A stretch of DNA of 10,878 nt, taken from NCBI GenBank assembly GCA_031260745.1, contig JAISKY010000132.1, forward strand, positions 1 to 10,878, written 5' to 3'. This DNA comes from Oscillospiraceae bacterium. GTDB taxonomy: Bacteria > Bacillota > Clostridia > Oscillospirales > Oscillospiraceae. The notes under the pieces were generated by a model. The model searched no databases and was not told the DNA's origin. It saw nothing but the letters and a program-made list of their open reading frames with translations. Of this stretch, positions 1 to 5,069 are shown one piece after another (position 1 is the first letter of the stretch; every line of letters starts with the position of its first letter). The position numbers were made by a program, and so were the translations under genes.

Positions 1-110
1 TGAAACCCAGTAGCATAGAGGGTAGCTATTTCGTCCTTTTGCTCTTGCGTGAGTTTACGCCTCCTGTCCTGCTTTTCGTTGAGCGGTATGCTTTCGCTCT
101 TGTACGGCAT
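1..110 (-). CDS. Small basic N-terminal fragment, possible HTH protein (partial, runs off left edge)
   Basis: The minus strand opens with ATG at 110-108, preceded by a GAGGAGG ribosome binding site that lies inside the last codons of the upstream gene (2-base gap). Thirty-six codons are visible before the window ends. The start reads MPYKSESIPLNEKQDRRRKL and continues with a segment rich in K, E and Q (LTQEQKDEIATLYATG). The pattern 'LT-x-E-Q-K-x-E-I-x-x-L-Y-x-x-G' resembles the first helix of recombinase- or transposase-type helix-turn-helix domains, so a small DNA-binding protein is possible. That is inference: the recognition helix would lie outside the window. It is the last visible gene of the eleven-gene minus-strand transcript. 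Confidence 0.6.
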   Translation of the reverse strand, partial: MPYKSESIPLNEKQDRRRKLTQEQKDEIATLYATGF

Positions 111-112
111 AG

Positions 113-256
113 CTATTCCTCCTCGTCTATTCCCAAAATATCACCGACGCGGTATCTGTGAAACTTTGCCGCCGCCTCTTCACTTGTGCGAGCTTTGTAT
201 CTCACATATCGAATTGTCGCGCCTCCTGTCCAGTAGCGAATAACGTAAGTCTTCAT
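113..256 (-). CDS. Small conserved-looking hypothetical protein (47 aa)
   Basis: I chose ATG at 256 because AGGAGGG lies about 6 bases upstream; an in-frame upstream start at 304 has no such site. The product is 47 aa, starts MKTYVIRYWTGGATIRYVRY, and ends in acidic IDEEE. The central stretch ARTSEEAAAKFHRYRVGDIL looks like a beta-strand followed by an amphipathic helix, the layout of small single-domain proteins common in mobile-element accessory operons. No catalytic motif or membrane segment is visible and I do not recognise a named family. It sits 11 bases after the 192-aa gene and 2 bases before the partial gene at the window edge, so it is almost certainly translated from the same message. 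Confidence 0.6.
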   Translation of the reverse strand: MKTYVIRYWTGGATIRYVRYKARTSEEAAAKFHRYRVGDILGIDEEE

Positions 257-267
257 ACCACACCCTC

Positions 268-846
268 CTATTCTCCTATTCCACATGCCAGTTGAATCAA
301 CCACCTACGCAGTATTTCGCTCGGCATCATACTGTCGAGAAAATCAAATCTGTCATCGCAATCAGCGAAGTCTTCGGCTCTGTCTATGACATTTTCCAGC
401 AGTTCGTCAAGCATTTTCGAGTATACCGAGTATCTCAAGTAAAACTTTTCCTTGAACTCGTTCACGTTCATTACATCGTGGTTGTTCGGCTCATTCTCAA
501 ACTCAATGTAGTAAAACATCTTCATATCGTTATCATCGGAACCGTGTAATGTCAAAAACTGCTTCGCAACTTCTTCGCTCTCGAATACAATTTCGTCTCC
601 GTCTTTATTCAGAACGTATTCGAGTTGGCTATTGGGAGATATTTCCCGCGATAGTCTAGCCGCAATGACTTTCATCGGCTTCTCCGGTTCACGCGCCTCG
701 ACCTCAAAACTATACATATCTTCGTCGCAAACAAGGCATTGGTAGCTGTAATCGTGATGCTCGGACGTCCAAACCGGAGTACCGCATCTCCGGCAATACA
801 ACCCTGTATTCTCGTGAAATCGTCCGTCTATAAATATTCCGCTCAC
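268..846 (-). CDS. Hypothetical protein with N-terminal zinc-ribbon-like motif (192 aa)
   Basis: The start is a GTG at 846-844 that overlaps the previous gene's stop (GTGA), with AGGAGGG about 10 bases upstream. The product is 192 aa. Residues 18-40 hold C18-x2-C21 and C37-x2-C40, the spacing of a zinc ribbon. The rest is acidic and charged, with a predicted helical C-terminal half rich in D/E/L (for example LDELLENVIDRAEDFADCDD). No enzyme motif is visible. A zinc ribbon on a soluble accessory protein usually implies nucleic-acid or protein binding; that is inference. It belongs to the same tightly packed minus-strand series as its neighbours. Function unknown. Confidence 0.7.
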   Translation of the reverse strand: MSGIFIDGRFHENTGLYCRRCGTPVWTSEHHDYSYQCLVCDEDMYSFEVEAREPEKPMKVIAARLSREISPNSQLEYVLNKDGDEIVFESEEVAKQFLTLHGSDDNDMKMFYYIEFENEPNNHDVMNVNEFKEKFYLRYSVYSKMLDELLENVIDRAEDFADCDDRFDFLDSMMPSEILRRWLIQLACGIGE

Positions 847-1184
847 TTAGTTAATTCCCTCCTTTCGACTTTGATTCCGAATTTGTCTATCGTTTTCGGG
901 TATTGCGGTCTCCGGTAGGCTTTTGCTGTCGCTCGCGCCTCGTTAGCGTCTTTTCCCCGAACGTGTATAGAATGGACTCGCTCAAGGTTAATGTCAATCA
1001 GCTCCGCGAACCAATCGAACCGCTCCGCTTGCCGTTCGGCGTCTGTTTCAGCAGTTATGGTGTCTTCCCATCTTCTCTGAATTTCCACGAGCATATCGTA
1101 CAACTCACTTTCGTTTGCTATATGGCTCTCATAATCAGTCAACACACGAGAAAGCCTATTGTAAATCCTTGACTTTTCACTCAT
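843..1184 (-). CDS. Hypothetical helical protein (113 aa)
   Basis: ATG at 1184 has AGGAGA six bases upstream and overlaps the preceding stop by four bases (ATGA). The 113-aa product is strongly helical and charged. Residues about 5-75 (NRLSRVLTDYESHIANESEL onward) have regularly spaced L/I/W with many E and R, suggesting a coiled coil or helical bundle. The C-terminal third is basic (AYRRPQYPKTIDKFG...ERRELTK). No cysteine cluster, membrane segment or catalytic motif is seen. Overlapping stop and start codons on both sides imply translational coupling with its neighbours. I do not recognise the family. Confidence 0.65.
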   Translation of the reverse strand: MSEKSRIYNRLSRVLTDYESHIANESELYDMLVEIQRRWEDTITAETDAERQAERFDWFAELIDINLERVHSIHVRGKDANEARATAKAYRRPQYPKTIDKFGIKVERRELTK

Positions 1185-1390
1185 ACTTTTTCTCCTTTTA
1201 ACATTCTAGCACTTAGCCACGTTTCCTTAGCCGCCCGGCAAATGCCGAGGGTCGGCTTTACGCAAGAAAACAGCTCTCCGTGCATATCGCGGTAATCGTA
1301 TTGAACGTAGGTCTTGCGTCGGCAACTCGGACCGTTCTCAAATTCCTCGTACTGCTCCTCGCCGGGTTTCAGATTTTTCGGGTCTAACAT
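1181..1390 (-). CDS. Small hypothetical protein (69 aa)
   Basis: I chose ATG at 1390, which has GGAG 8 bases upstream. An in-frame TTG at 1408 would place the start over the previous stop with no ribosome binding site. The product starts MLDPKNLKPGEEQYEEFENG and then carries CRRKTYVQYDYRDMHGELFS followed by a helical segment (ICRAAKETWLSARM). The 'VQYDYRD-x-x-GELFSCV-x-PTL' core resembles small proteins I have seen in Clostridia mobile-element operons, but I cannot attach a function. Its stop overlaps the next gene's start by four bases. No signal peptide or membrane segment is visible. Confidence 0.6.
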   Translation of the reverse strand: MLDPKNLKPGEEQYEEFENGPSCRRKTYVQYDYRDMHGELFSCVKPTLGICRAAKETWLSARMLKGEKV

Positions 1391-1404
1391 ATCGGTCACT
1401 CCTT

Positions 1405-1650
1405 TCAAACATACTCGCGGCGTTCGCCGATTTTTTCATAGGGAGCGGATTCGCTGTAAACAGGAATCGCAATGTAGTCCTGCCCCTCAATTCCCTCAAA
1501 TGCGGTGTTGTGTCGTTTGGTATGCTGTACCATTTTCTCCGCGTCGCGTATGTCCGCGAAATAGATAATTCCTCTTGCGTTTTTCATAAGCTCGCCATTT
1601 TCCTTGACTATGAAAAACAGCCCCGTGTCAAGTCTTTGTTTGATTTTCAT
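1405..1650 (-). CDS. Small hypothetical protein (81 aa)
   Basis: ATG at 1650 has a GGAGG site about 8 bases upstream and overlaps the preceding gene's TGA as ATGA. A start 18 bases further upstream lacks a separate site. The 81-aa product (MKIKQRLDTGLFFIVKENGE at the N-terminus) alternates short beta-like and helical stretches, with IIYFADIRDAEKMVQHTKRH in the middle and a charged tail (YEKIGERREYV). No catalytic or metal-binding motif is visible and the family is not recognised. It is one of the coupled genes of the long minus-strand transcript. Confidence 0.6.
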   Translation of the reverse strand: MKIKQRLDTGLFFIVKENGELMKNARGIIYFADIRDAEKMVQHTKRHNTAFEGIEGQDYIAIPVYSESAPYEKIGERREYV

Positions 1651-2177
1651 TGCGCTTCCTCCTCCCATTCTTCGTCAGCGATATGGCAACCGTCTTCGTC
1701 ATATACTTCATAGCCCTCTGATAGACGCATATCTCCTGTTTCGTCGTCAATTACAACCGTCGCGCAAATGCACTTATAGTTGAAATCGAAAAGTCTTTCG
1801 TCGAGGTTGTGACCTCCTAGTTTTCCGCACAACTGGGACAAACTCATTTTTCCCGCGTTTGCGCTCGCAACAATCAATTCCAGCTCCGGCTGTAACGCTC
1901 TTGCGTTTGCCTTGATTTCTACATCTTTCATAATCGTTCCCTCCTCATCGCCGTTGATAAGCCAGTCATCAACCTCCTCCGTCCAATCACCATCGTACAT
2001 CTCACCGAATATTTTGAACCCGGTTTCGTCAACAACGATGTGTTCGGTTTCATCTCCGTAGGTTTCGTGTTCGAGCAGAAAGAAGCGTTGTCCGCCTGTT
2101 TCGTACTCGTCTATGCAGTACCATTTCCCGGTATGCTCTGCAACTTTGATGTGTTCGCTGTTCCTTGTGATTGTCAT
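1647..2177 (-). CDS. Acidic two-part hypothetical protein (176 aa)
   Basis: ATG at 2177 is preceded by AAGGAGG about 10 bases upstream. The reading frame is open for 39 more codons upstream, but that extension lacks a site of its own. The product is acidic and appears to have two parts. Residues 1 to about 80 include GKWYCIDEYETGGQRFFLLE, HETYGDETEHIVVDETG and DWTEEVDDW, reminiscent of the LPD28-type domain found near large polyvalent proteins of mobile elements (tentative). Residues about 83-176 start at an internal ATG with its own strong ribosome binding site and end in DEEWEEEAQ. Either a fusion or an internally initiated second product is possible. Enzyme motifs are absent. Confidence 0.65.
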   Translation of the reverse strand: MTITRNSEHIKVAEHTGKWYCIDEYETGGQRFFLLEHETYGDETEHIVVDETGFKIFGEMYDGDWTEEVDDWLINGDEEGTIMKDVEIKANARALQPELELIVASANAGKMSLSQLCGKLGGHNLDERLFDFNYKCICATVVIDDETGDMRLSEGYEVYDEDGCHIADEEWEEEAQ

Positions 2178-2262
2178 AACAACTAATCCTCCTTGTAAAT
2201 CTGCCCTGCCATCATCAGACCGAGTGGGGCTATTCTCGGTGACGGGCTTTCGCCCGTTTCGG
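2178..2262 (-). other. 85-bp intergenic leader with a GAAA-tetraloop hairpin
   Basis: This is one of the widest gaps inside the long minus-strand transcript. It holds a perfect 6-bp hairpin (ACGGGC / GCCCGT, 2242-2257) that on the minus strand has a GAAA tetraloop, followed by the AAGGAGG site of the 176-aa gene. No U-run follows the hairpin, so it does not look like a terminator; an RNA-processing or stability element is a guess. Confidence 0.35.
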
Positions 2263-2442
2263 CTATTCGGATATGTCCCAATTCCAATCCTCAACGCTCG
2301 ACGCTAATCCGTCGAAGTCTTCGTCTTCTCCCAGAATATCTGCCAGAGCGAGAACCGTTTCGAGATTCGCACCATTCTCTTCGGCTAACTGTTCGAGATA
2401 GTCCTGTCGGCTTTCGTAACCGTGCATTTCGTAAATGTTCAT
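2263..2442 (-). CDS. Small acidic hypothetical protein (59 aa)
   Basis: This short gene has ATG at 2442-2440 and TAG at 2265-2263. A GAGG site sits 8 bases upstream, and the start overlaps the previous gene's TGA as ATGA, matching the coupling of the neighbouring genes. The 59-aa product begins MNIYEMHGYESRQDYLEQLA. It continues with a helical stretch (ETVLALADILGEDEDFDGLA) and an acidic C-terminus (EDWNWDISE). It is strongly acidic, roughly one residue in four being D or E. No cysteines or membrane segment are present. The 'LA-L-A-D-x-LG-x-x-EDFDGL' pattern feels like a recurrent small protein of gut Bacillota, but no function can be named. Confidence 0.6.
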   Translation of the reverse strand: MNIYEMHGYESRQDYLEQLAEENGANLETVLALADILGEDEDFDGLASSVEDWNWDISE

Positions 2443-2702
2443 TTCGATTTCCTCACTTTCTTTGGTTTCGGCGGAAATGGGTTGACGAAAGTATCTTCAA
2501 CTTTTTCCGCTACACATTTTGCAACGGTGATAATGTCGTAGTCGGTGACTTGCTGTTTGCCGTACCGCTCTTGGTATGCAGTCATAGCACCTCGTAACCC
2601 TTGTAACGCATTGAAAATAGAATTTCGCAGACAAACCTCTGTCGGTTCGCTATCCTTTGTTGCCTTTTCCCTAATGTGCAAATCCAAATAATATTCGTTC
2701 AT
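2439..2702 (-). CDS. Small hypothetical protein with basic tail (87 aa)
   Basis: ATG at 2702 is preceded by GAGGAGGG at 7 bases. The 87-aa product starts MNEYYLDLHIREKATKDSEP. It has a helical middle (SIFNALQGLRGAMTAYQERY, then DYDIITVAKCVAEKVEDTF) and a lysine- and proline-rich tail (PFPPKPKKVRKSK). The basic tail may bind nucleic acid, which is inference only. The stop overlaps the start of the 59-aa gene; a 14-base gap separates it from the zinc-ribbon gene upstream. No recognised family. Confidence 0.65.
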   Translation of the reverse strand: MNEYYLDLHIREKATKDSEPTEVCLRNSIFNALQGLRGAMTAYQERYGKQQVTDYDIITVAKCVAEKVEDTFVNPFPPKPKKVRKSK

Positions 2703-2716
2703 CGCATTGCCCTCCT

Positions 2717-3127
2717 CTAATACAAATCAGCGTAATCGCCGTTGTCTTCTTCCCAATACTCCGGCGGAACCAATTCATCGCCGATTAGGTTGTACCACTG
2801 TCCGCATTTAGGACATTCACACGCGCCCATATACTGGTCGTGCAGTTCAACGTGTTCTCCGCACCGGCATACACCTACCGCGTTGTTTCTGACTCGCGAC
2901 TCGCGGATTACGATGCCGTTATCTATCAGCTTCGCTCCATTCTGCGATGTCATCTGCCCTGATACGCAAAGTTGGAAATTTTCATACGCCGGATTCTTCG
3001 TACCGTTAAGTATTTCTCCCGACTCGTCTACCTCGAACGCATATCCCGCCGTGCTATCGTCTTCCCAAGTGAATTCGTGTTCACGCCACGTCAGCGTTTC
3101 GTACCCCGCTTCCTTGATGATTGTCAT
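2717..3127 (-). CDS. Hypothetical protein with C-terminal zinc ribbon (136 aa)
   Basis: I chose ATG at 3127 because GGAGGG lies 7 bases upstream; a start 36 bases further upstream has no site. The 136-aa product has an N-terminal region rich in W, E and T (MTIIKEAGYETLTWREHEFT) and a C-terminal cysteine cluster: C87-R-C89 and C103-E-C105-P-K-C108, followed by GQWYNL and an acidic end (PPEYWEEDNGDYADLY). The cluster reads as a zinc ribbon or similar metal site. The 'CPKCGQWYNL-x-G-x-EL-x-PP' block looks like a recurrent small protein of Clostridia accessory regions. Role unknown; a nucleic-acid or protein-binding adaptor is plausible. Confidence 0.7.
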   Translation of the reverse strand: MTIIKEAGYETLTWREHEFTWEDDSTAGYAFEVDESGEILNGTKNPAYENFQLCVSGQMTSQNGAKLIDNGIVIRESRVRNNAVGVCRCGEHVELHDQYMGACECPKCGQWYNLIGDELVPPEYWEEDNGDYADLY

Positions 3128-3146
3128 TTTTTTACCCTCCAATTCG

Positions 3147-3458
3147 TTAATGGTCGTAACCAAAAATCATTACATCGCTCCAACCGGTCAGTATCTTGCT
3201 TTTACCGTTCTTTCCTCTTGCGAAGCACCTAAGACCACCTTTGGGACCGATGAAGATATGCCTCGTTGTTCTAGCCAGAACCGCCGCCATCGTACCCTCG
3301 TCTCCAACCAGTCCGGTTACTGAGTAAAGAATCACCGTGCCGTAATCGGTTTCTGTGACTTTGTACTCTTTGAACTCGTATTTCGGGCTGTTGTACAAAT
3401 CTCGGTCCTCGATATACTTGCGGATTCTTCTAACTTCTTGCTCTTGCCATTTCGTCAT
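3147..3458 (-). CDS. Hypothetical protein, first gene of the long minus-strand transcript (103 aa)
   Basis: ATG at 3458 has AAGGAG 6-7 bases upstream; the open frame extends 12 codons further but without a site. The 103-aa product is basic. It begins MTKWQEQEVRRIRKYIEDRD, followed by alternating beta-like stretches (EYKVTETDYGTVILYSVTGL) and a glycine/arginine-rich C-terminal half with IFIGPKGGLRC. No catalytic motif is evident. It is the promoter-proximal gene of the transcript starting near 3532, with a structured leader of about 70 bases between transcription start and ATG. Family not recognised. Confidence 0.65.
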   Translation of the reverse strand: MTKWQEQEVRRIRKYIEDRDLYNSPKYEFKEYKVTETDYGTVILYSVTGLVGDEGTMAAVLARTTRHIFIGPKGGLRCFARGKNGKSKILTGWSDVMIFGYDH

Positions 3459-3472
3459 AACGTACTCCTTCC

Positions 3473-3484
3473 GGTCATCTGACC
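3473..3484 (-). repeat. Perfect palindrome GGTCA-TC-TGACC in the mRNA leader
   Basis: A 5-bp perfect inverted repeat with a 2-base centre lies directly upstream of the AAGGAG site of the gene starting at 3458. On the minus strand the leader also folds into GGC-AGAAA-GCC and a GCGC-GATGA-GCGC hairpin, so the leader as a whole is structured. A DNA operator or an RNA structure near the ribosome binding site are both possible. Confidence 0.4.
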
Positions 3485-3506
3485 TCGCGCTCATCGCGCT
3501 CGCGGC

Positions 3507-3561
3507 TTTCTGCCGTGTAATTTAATTTCACTATCATCATTCTACATTACTGGCGTGTAAT
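3507..3561 (-). promoter_or_regulatory. Putative paired operator at the second minus-strand promoter
   Basis: On the plus strand TTACTGGCGTGTAAT (3547-3561) fills most of the promoter spacer, and TTTCTGCCGTGTAAT (3507-3521) lies just inside the transcribed region. The two match at 13 of 15 positions and are exactly 40 bp apart. The spacer copy is also TTAC-N6-GTAA, a short inverted repeat. A comparable pair occurs at the other minus-strand promoter. Confidence 0.5.
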
Positions 3562-3567
3562 TGTCAA
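3539..3567 (-). promoter_or_regulatory. Sigma-A-type promoter of the eleven-gene minus-strand transcript
   Basis: Read on the minus strand: TTGACA (3567-3562), a 17-base spacer, TAGAAT (3544-3539). Transcription should start near 3532. A-tracts of six to seven bases lie just upstream of the -35 (3570-3600), consistent with an UP element or bent DNA. Confidence 0.85.
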
Positions 3568-3646
3568 GTGTTTTTTCGCTTTTTTCAAAGTTTTTTTCCT
3601 GTCTACTTATTTGTTTACAATCAAGACATAATCAACAGATTACTCT

Positions 3647-3677
3647 AACGGCGACAGTTATAAAAACCGTCGCCGTT
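3647..3677 (-). terminator. Probable terminator hairpin after the BRO-N-like gene
   Basis: AACGGCGAC (3647-3655) and GTCGCCGTT (3669-3677) form a perfect 9-bp GC-rich stem, with a possible inner extension by GT/AC across one mismatch. It lies 7 bases past the minus-strand stop at 3685. The U-run expected after an intrinsic terminator on the minus strand is missing (AGAGTAAT follows), so it may be a weak terminator or an mRNA 3' end stabiliser. Confidence 0.5.
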
Positions 3678-3684
3678 GTAGTTT

Positions 3685-4200
3685 TCAAGTTTTCCGTTGG
3701 ATTTCTTGCCTGAGCGATACTGCCGATATGATGAATTGGTCTAGCATATCAAGCAGTAAGGAAACTTGCTTTGTGACTTTCGCTGTGTTCTGCTCGTCGT
3801 TGACCTTAATAACTGTCGTTTCCCGCTCTGCTTTCGGAACTTGTGTTATCCCGAACTTTTGCTCCGCTTTTGGAATCACTTCACGAAGAAGCCACTTGTT
3901 TAGTTCCGGTTCTGTTCGTATGGATTCAACAAACTCTATTACCGTATCTTTCGTGACGCATTTGCAATTTGTCCAGCCTCTCACGTTTTGGCTTGTGTGC
4001 GGAACTCTAAGTAACCTTATCTCACCTTGCAGATAGGACACTACCTTTGAGGGTGCGCGGTACTGATATAACTTAGCAATGTCGCACATCGCGTACCATA
4101 CCCGCCCGTCATCATAAGCAACTCTGACGTGACGCTTCGAGTCTACCGTAAACACCATCGTATTGTCGTACTCGTTATAGACGAAGTTGGTTTCATTCAC
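3685..4200 (-). CDS. BRO-N-like antirepressor-family protein (171 aa)
   Basis: GTG at 4200 is chosen because AGGAGG lies 8 bases upstream; it overlaps the previous gene's end by 8 bases. The 171-aa product has a region (about residues 20-125) in BRO-N style. The core DGRVWYAMCDIAKLYQYRAP matches the 'W-x-x-x-x-DI/V-x-x-x-L-x-Y-x-x-P' core. It is followed by a KVVSYLQGE...LLRVPHTSQ stretch and the characteristic end NKWLLREVIPKAEQKFG, which corresponds to the 'F-x-x-W-L-x-x-E-V-L-P-x-I-x-x-x-G' signature. BRO-N domains occur in phage antirepressors and bind DNA. The C-terminal part is helical (LLLDMLDQFIISAVSLRQEI). A regulator of the neighbouring twin promoters is plausible but unproven. Confidence 0.65.
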   Translation of the reverse strand: MNETNFVYNEYDNTMVFTVDSKRHVRVAYDDGRVWYAMCDIAKLYQYRAPSKVVSYLQGEIRLLRVPHTSQNVRGWTNCKCVTKDTVIEFVESIRTEPELNKWLLREVIPKAEQKFGITQVPKAERETTVIKVNDEQNTAKVTKQVSLLLDMLDQFIISAVSLRQEIQRKT

Positions 4201-4411
4201 TGTCTTCACCTCCTTCCAGAGCAGATACAAGGTTTGCTTTCTTTGCCTTGTAGGTTTCCTCTAAGAGATAAATAGCGTTCTCCATTTTCTCGAACCACGC
4301 CCGGTCGTGCGTGTTAATCGGAGCGTTCAAGAGGTGAGCTATTATCATCTCCAGCAGAGCGTCTATCTGCCCGAACGCAGTCATCGCGGATTGCAGTTTC
4401 TCGGACTTCAT
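4193..4411 (-). CDS. Small helical hypothetical protein (72 aa)
   Basis: ATG at 4411 is preceded by GAGGGG 5-6 bases upstream. The 72-aa product starts MKSEKLQSAMTAFGQIDALL. It is predicted almost wholly helical, with heptad-like L/I/M spacing (ALLEMIIAHLLN and AIYLLEETYKAKKANLVSAL) and an acidic end (EGGEDSE). It could be a small dimerising partner or cofactor of the BRO-N-like protein, whose start lies inside its last codons. No DNA-binding or catalytic motif is seen. It is the first gene after the promoter at 4458-4486. Confidence 0.65.
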   Translation of the reverse strand: MKSEKLQSAMTAFGQIDALLEMIIAHLLNAPINTHDRAWFEKMENAIYLLEETYKAKKANLVSALEGGEDSE

Positions 4412-4424
4412 TTTGTCCCCTCGC

Positions 4425-4480
4425 TTTCTGTCGTGTTCATATTTTTACTCTAATTACATTCTAACTTACTGTCGCGTAAT
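4425..4480 (-). promoter_or_regulatory. Putative paired operator at the first minus-strand promoter
   Basis: On the plus strand TTACTGTCGCGTAAT (4466-4480) sits in the promoter spacer and matches the spacer copy at 3547-3561 at 13 of 15 positions. A weaker copy, TTTCTGTCGTGT plus three unmatched bases (4425-4439), lies 41 bp away inside the transcribed leader, mirroring the layout at the other promoter. Confidence 0.45.
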
Positions 4481-4486
4481 TGTCAA
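4458..4486 (-). promoter_or_regulatory. Sigma-A-type promoter of the BRO-N-like gene transcript
   Basis: On the minus strand: TTGACA (4486-4481), 17-base spacer, TAGAAT (4463-4458). Transcription should begin near 4451, about 40 bases before the ATG at 4411. Both hexamers and most of the spacer are the same as in the promoter at 3539-3567. Confidence 0.85.
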
Positions 4487-4492
4487 GGGGTG

Positions 4493-4537
4493 TTACGCAG
4501 ATGATAATAATTATTTTTGAAATTATCATTTGCGTAA
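4493..4537. repeat. 16-bp inverted repeat between divergent promoters
   Basis: TTACGCAGATGATAAT (4493-4508) pairs with ATTATCATTTGCGTAA (4522-4537), 15 perfect pairs plus one G-T, around a 13-base AT-rich centre. The repeat ends 6 bp from the minus-strand -35 and 5 bp from the plus-strand -35-like box, so a protein bound here, or a cruciform, would touch both promoters. No U-run specific to one strand follows it. Confidence 0.65.
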
Positions 4538-4542
4538 GACGT

Positions 4543-4572
4543 CTGGCAATCTTAGTAGTATTGTGATATAAT
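4543..4572 (+). promoter_or_regulatory. Extended -10 promoter for the remnant gene and the ANT(6)-like gene
   Basis: TATAAT at 4567-4572 is perfect and preceded by TGA, giving an extended -10 (TGN-TATAAT). The best -35-like hexamer is CTGGCA (4543-4548) with an 18-base spacer. Transcription would start near 4579, just before the GGGGGG site of the gene at 4596. Confidence 0.65.
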
Positions 4573-4595
4573 CTACGCGCAAGGGGGGAAAACAA

Positions 4596-5069
4596 ATGTT
4601 TCATAATCCAAAAACCGGAGATGAACATTTTAGCTTTGACGAATCGCCTACCGGATTTTTGCTCAATGACTTTTGGAGGTGGCAATCGTCGGATTTGCTT
4701 AACAATACACTGCGCGGTGTTCTGGCTGAGTTTATAGTCGCTACATCTCTCGGAATAGACACAGACAGCCCCCGCATTGATTGGGAGCCGTATGACTTGC
4801 TTTTTAATGGTTGGTGGACGGAGACTTACGGGAAACCAGATTTAGTTTCGCAAAATCTGGCGTCCCGAGAGCATAAGGGACGCGATGTTGGTACTATAAC
4901 AGATTTGCTGAGAGCATTATTAAAAGGAGGCGCGATATATGCGGACAGAACAGGAAATGATGGATTTGATTCTTGGCGTGGCAAAAGCGGACGAACGGAT
5001 TCGCGCAGTCTATATGAACGGCTCTCGTGCGAACCCGAATGTAAAAAAGGATGCCTACCGCGATTATGA
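4596..5069 (+). pseudogene. Remnant of a gene with lost C-terminus (N-terminal about 75 residues plausible)
   Basis: ATG at 4596 has a strong AGGGGGG site and a good promoter. Residues 1 to about 75 look like real protein: MFHNPKTGDEHFSFDESPTG, then a DFWRWQSSDLLNNTLRGVLA segment, EFIVATSLGID and WEPYDLLFNG. This resembles the N-terminus of proteins I recall as uncharacterised, nuclease-like ('SSDLLNNTLRG-x-LAEFIVA-x-x-LG'), where a catalytic 'IEVKSS'-type strand should follow 'YDLLF-x-G'. Here that strand is absent. The frame instead runs through two hairpins and overlaps the ANT(6)-like gene by 131 bases out of frame, ending in a cysteine- and arginine-rich tail unlike a real domain. I read this as a truncated gene whose end was replaced when the downstream DNA arrived. 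Confidence 0.55.
4836..4883. repeat. Two tandem hairpins between the gene remnant and the ANT(6)-like gene
   Basis: CCAGATTT / AAATCTGG (4836-4843 and 4853-4860) is an 8-bp perfect inverted repeat. It runs directly into GCGTCCC / GGGACGC (4860-4866 and 4877-4883), a 7-bp perfect one with a 10-base loop. They share base 4860. No U-run follows, so a terminator is unlikely. A junction or recombination scar is possible, since the upstream gene loses its family pattern just before this point. Confidence 0.5.

Noticed and set aside
2242..2257. Hairpin as an internal terminator of the minus-strand operon
   Set aside because: No U-run follows on either strand and genes continue in the same direction.
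2178..2294. 39-codon N-terminal extension of the 176-aa gene
   Set aside because: It overlaps the 59-aa gene and lacks a ribosome binding site, while ATG at 2177 has AAGGAGG.
2742..3323. 193-aa plus-strand open frame
   Set aside because: It is antisense to two minus-strand genes with good ribosome binding sites, is rich in S, P and C, and has no credible start signal.
4461..4685. 74-aa minus-strand frame across the divergent promoter region
   Set aside because: It spans the inverted repeat, both promoters and the start of the plus-strand gene, and has no ribosome binding site.
4836..4883. Tandem hairpins as an integron attC site
   Set aside because: The GTTRRRY/RYYYAAC core sites needed for attC are not present and no integrase gene is nearby.
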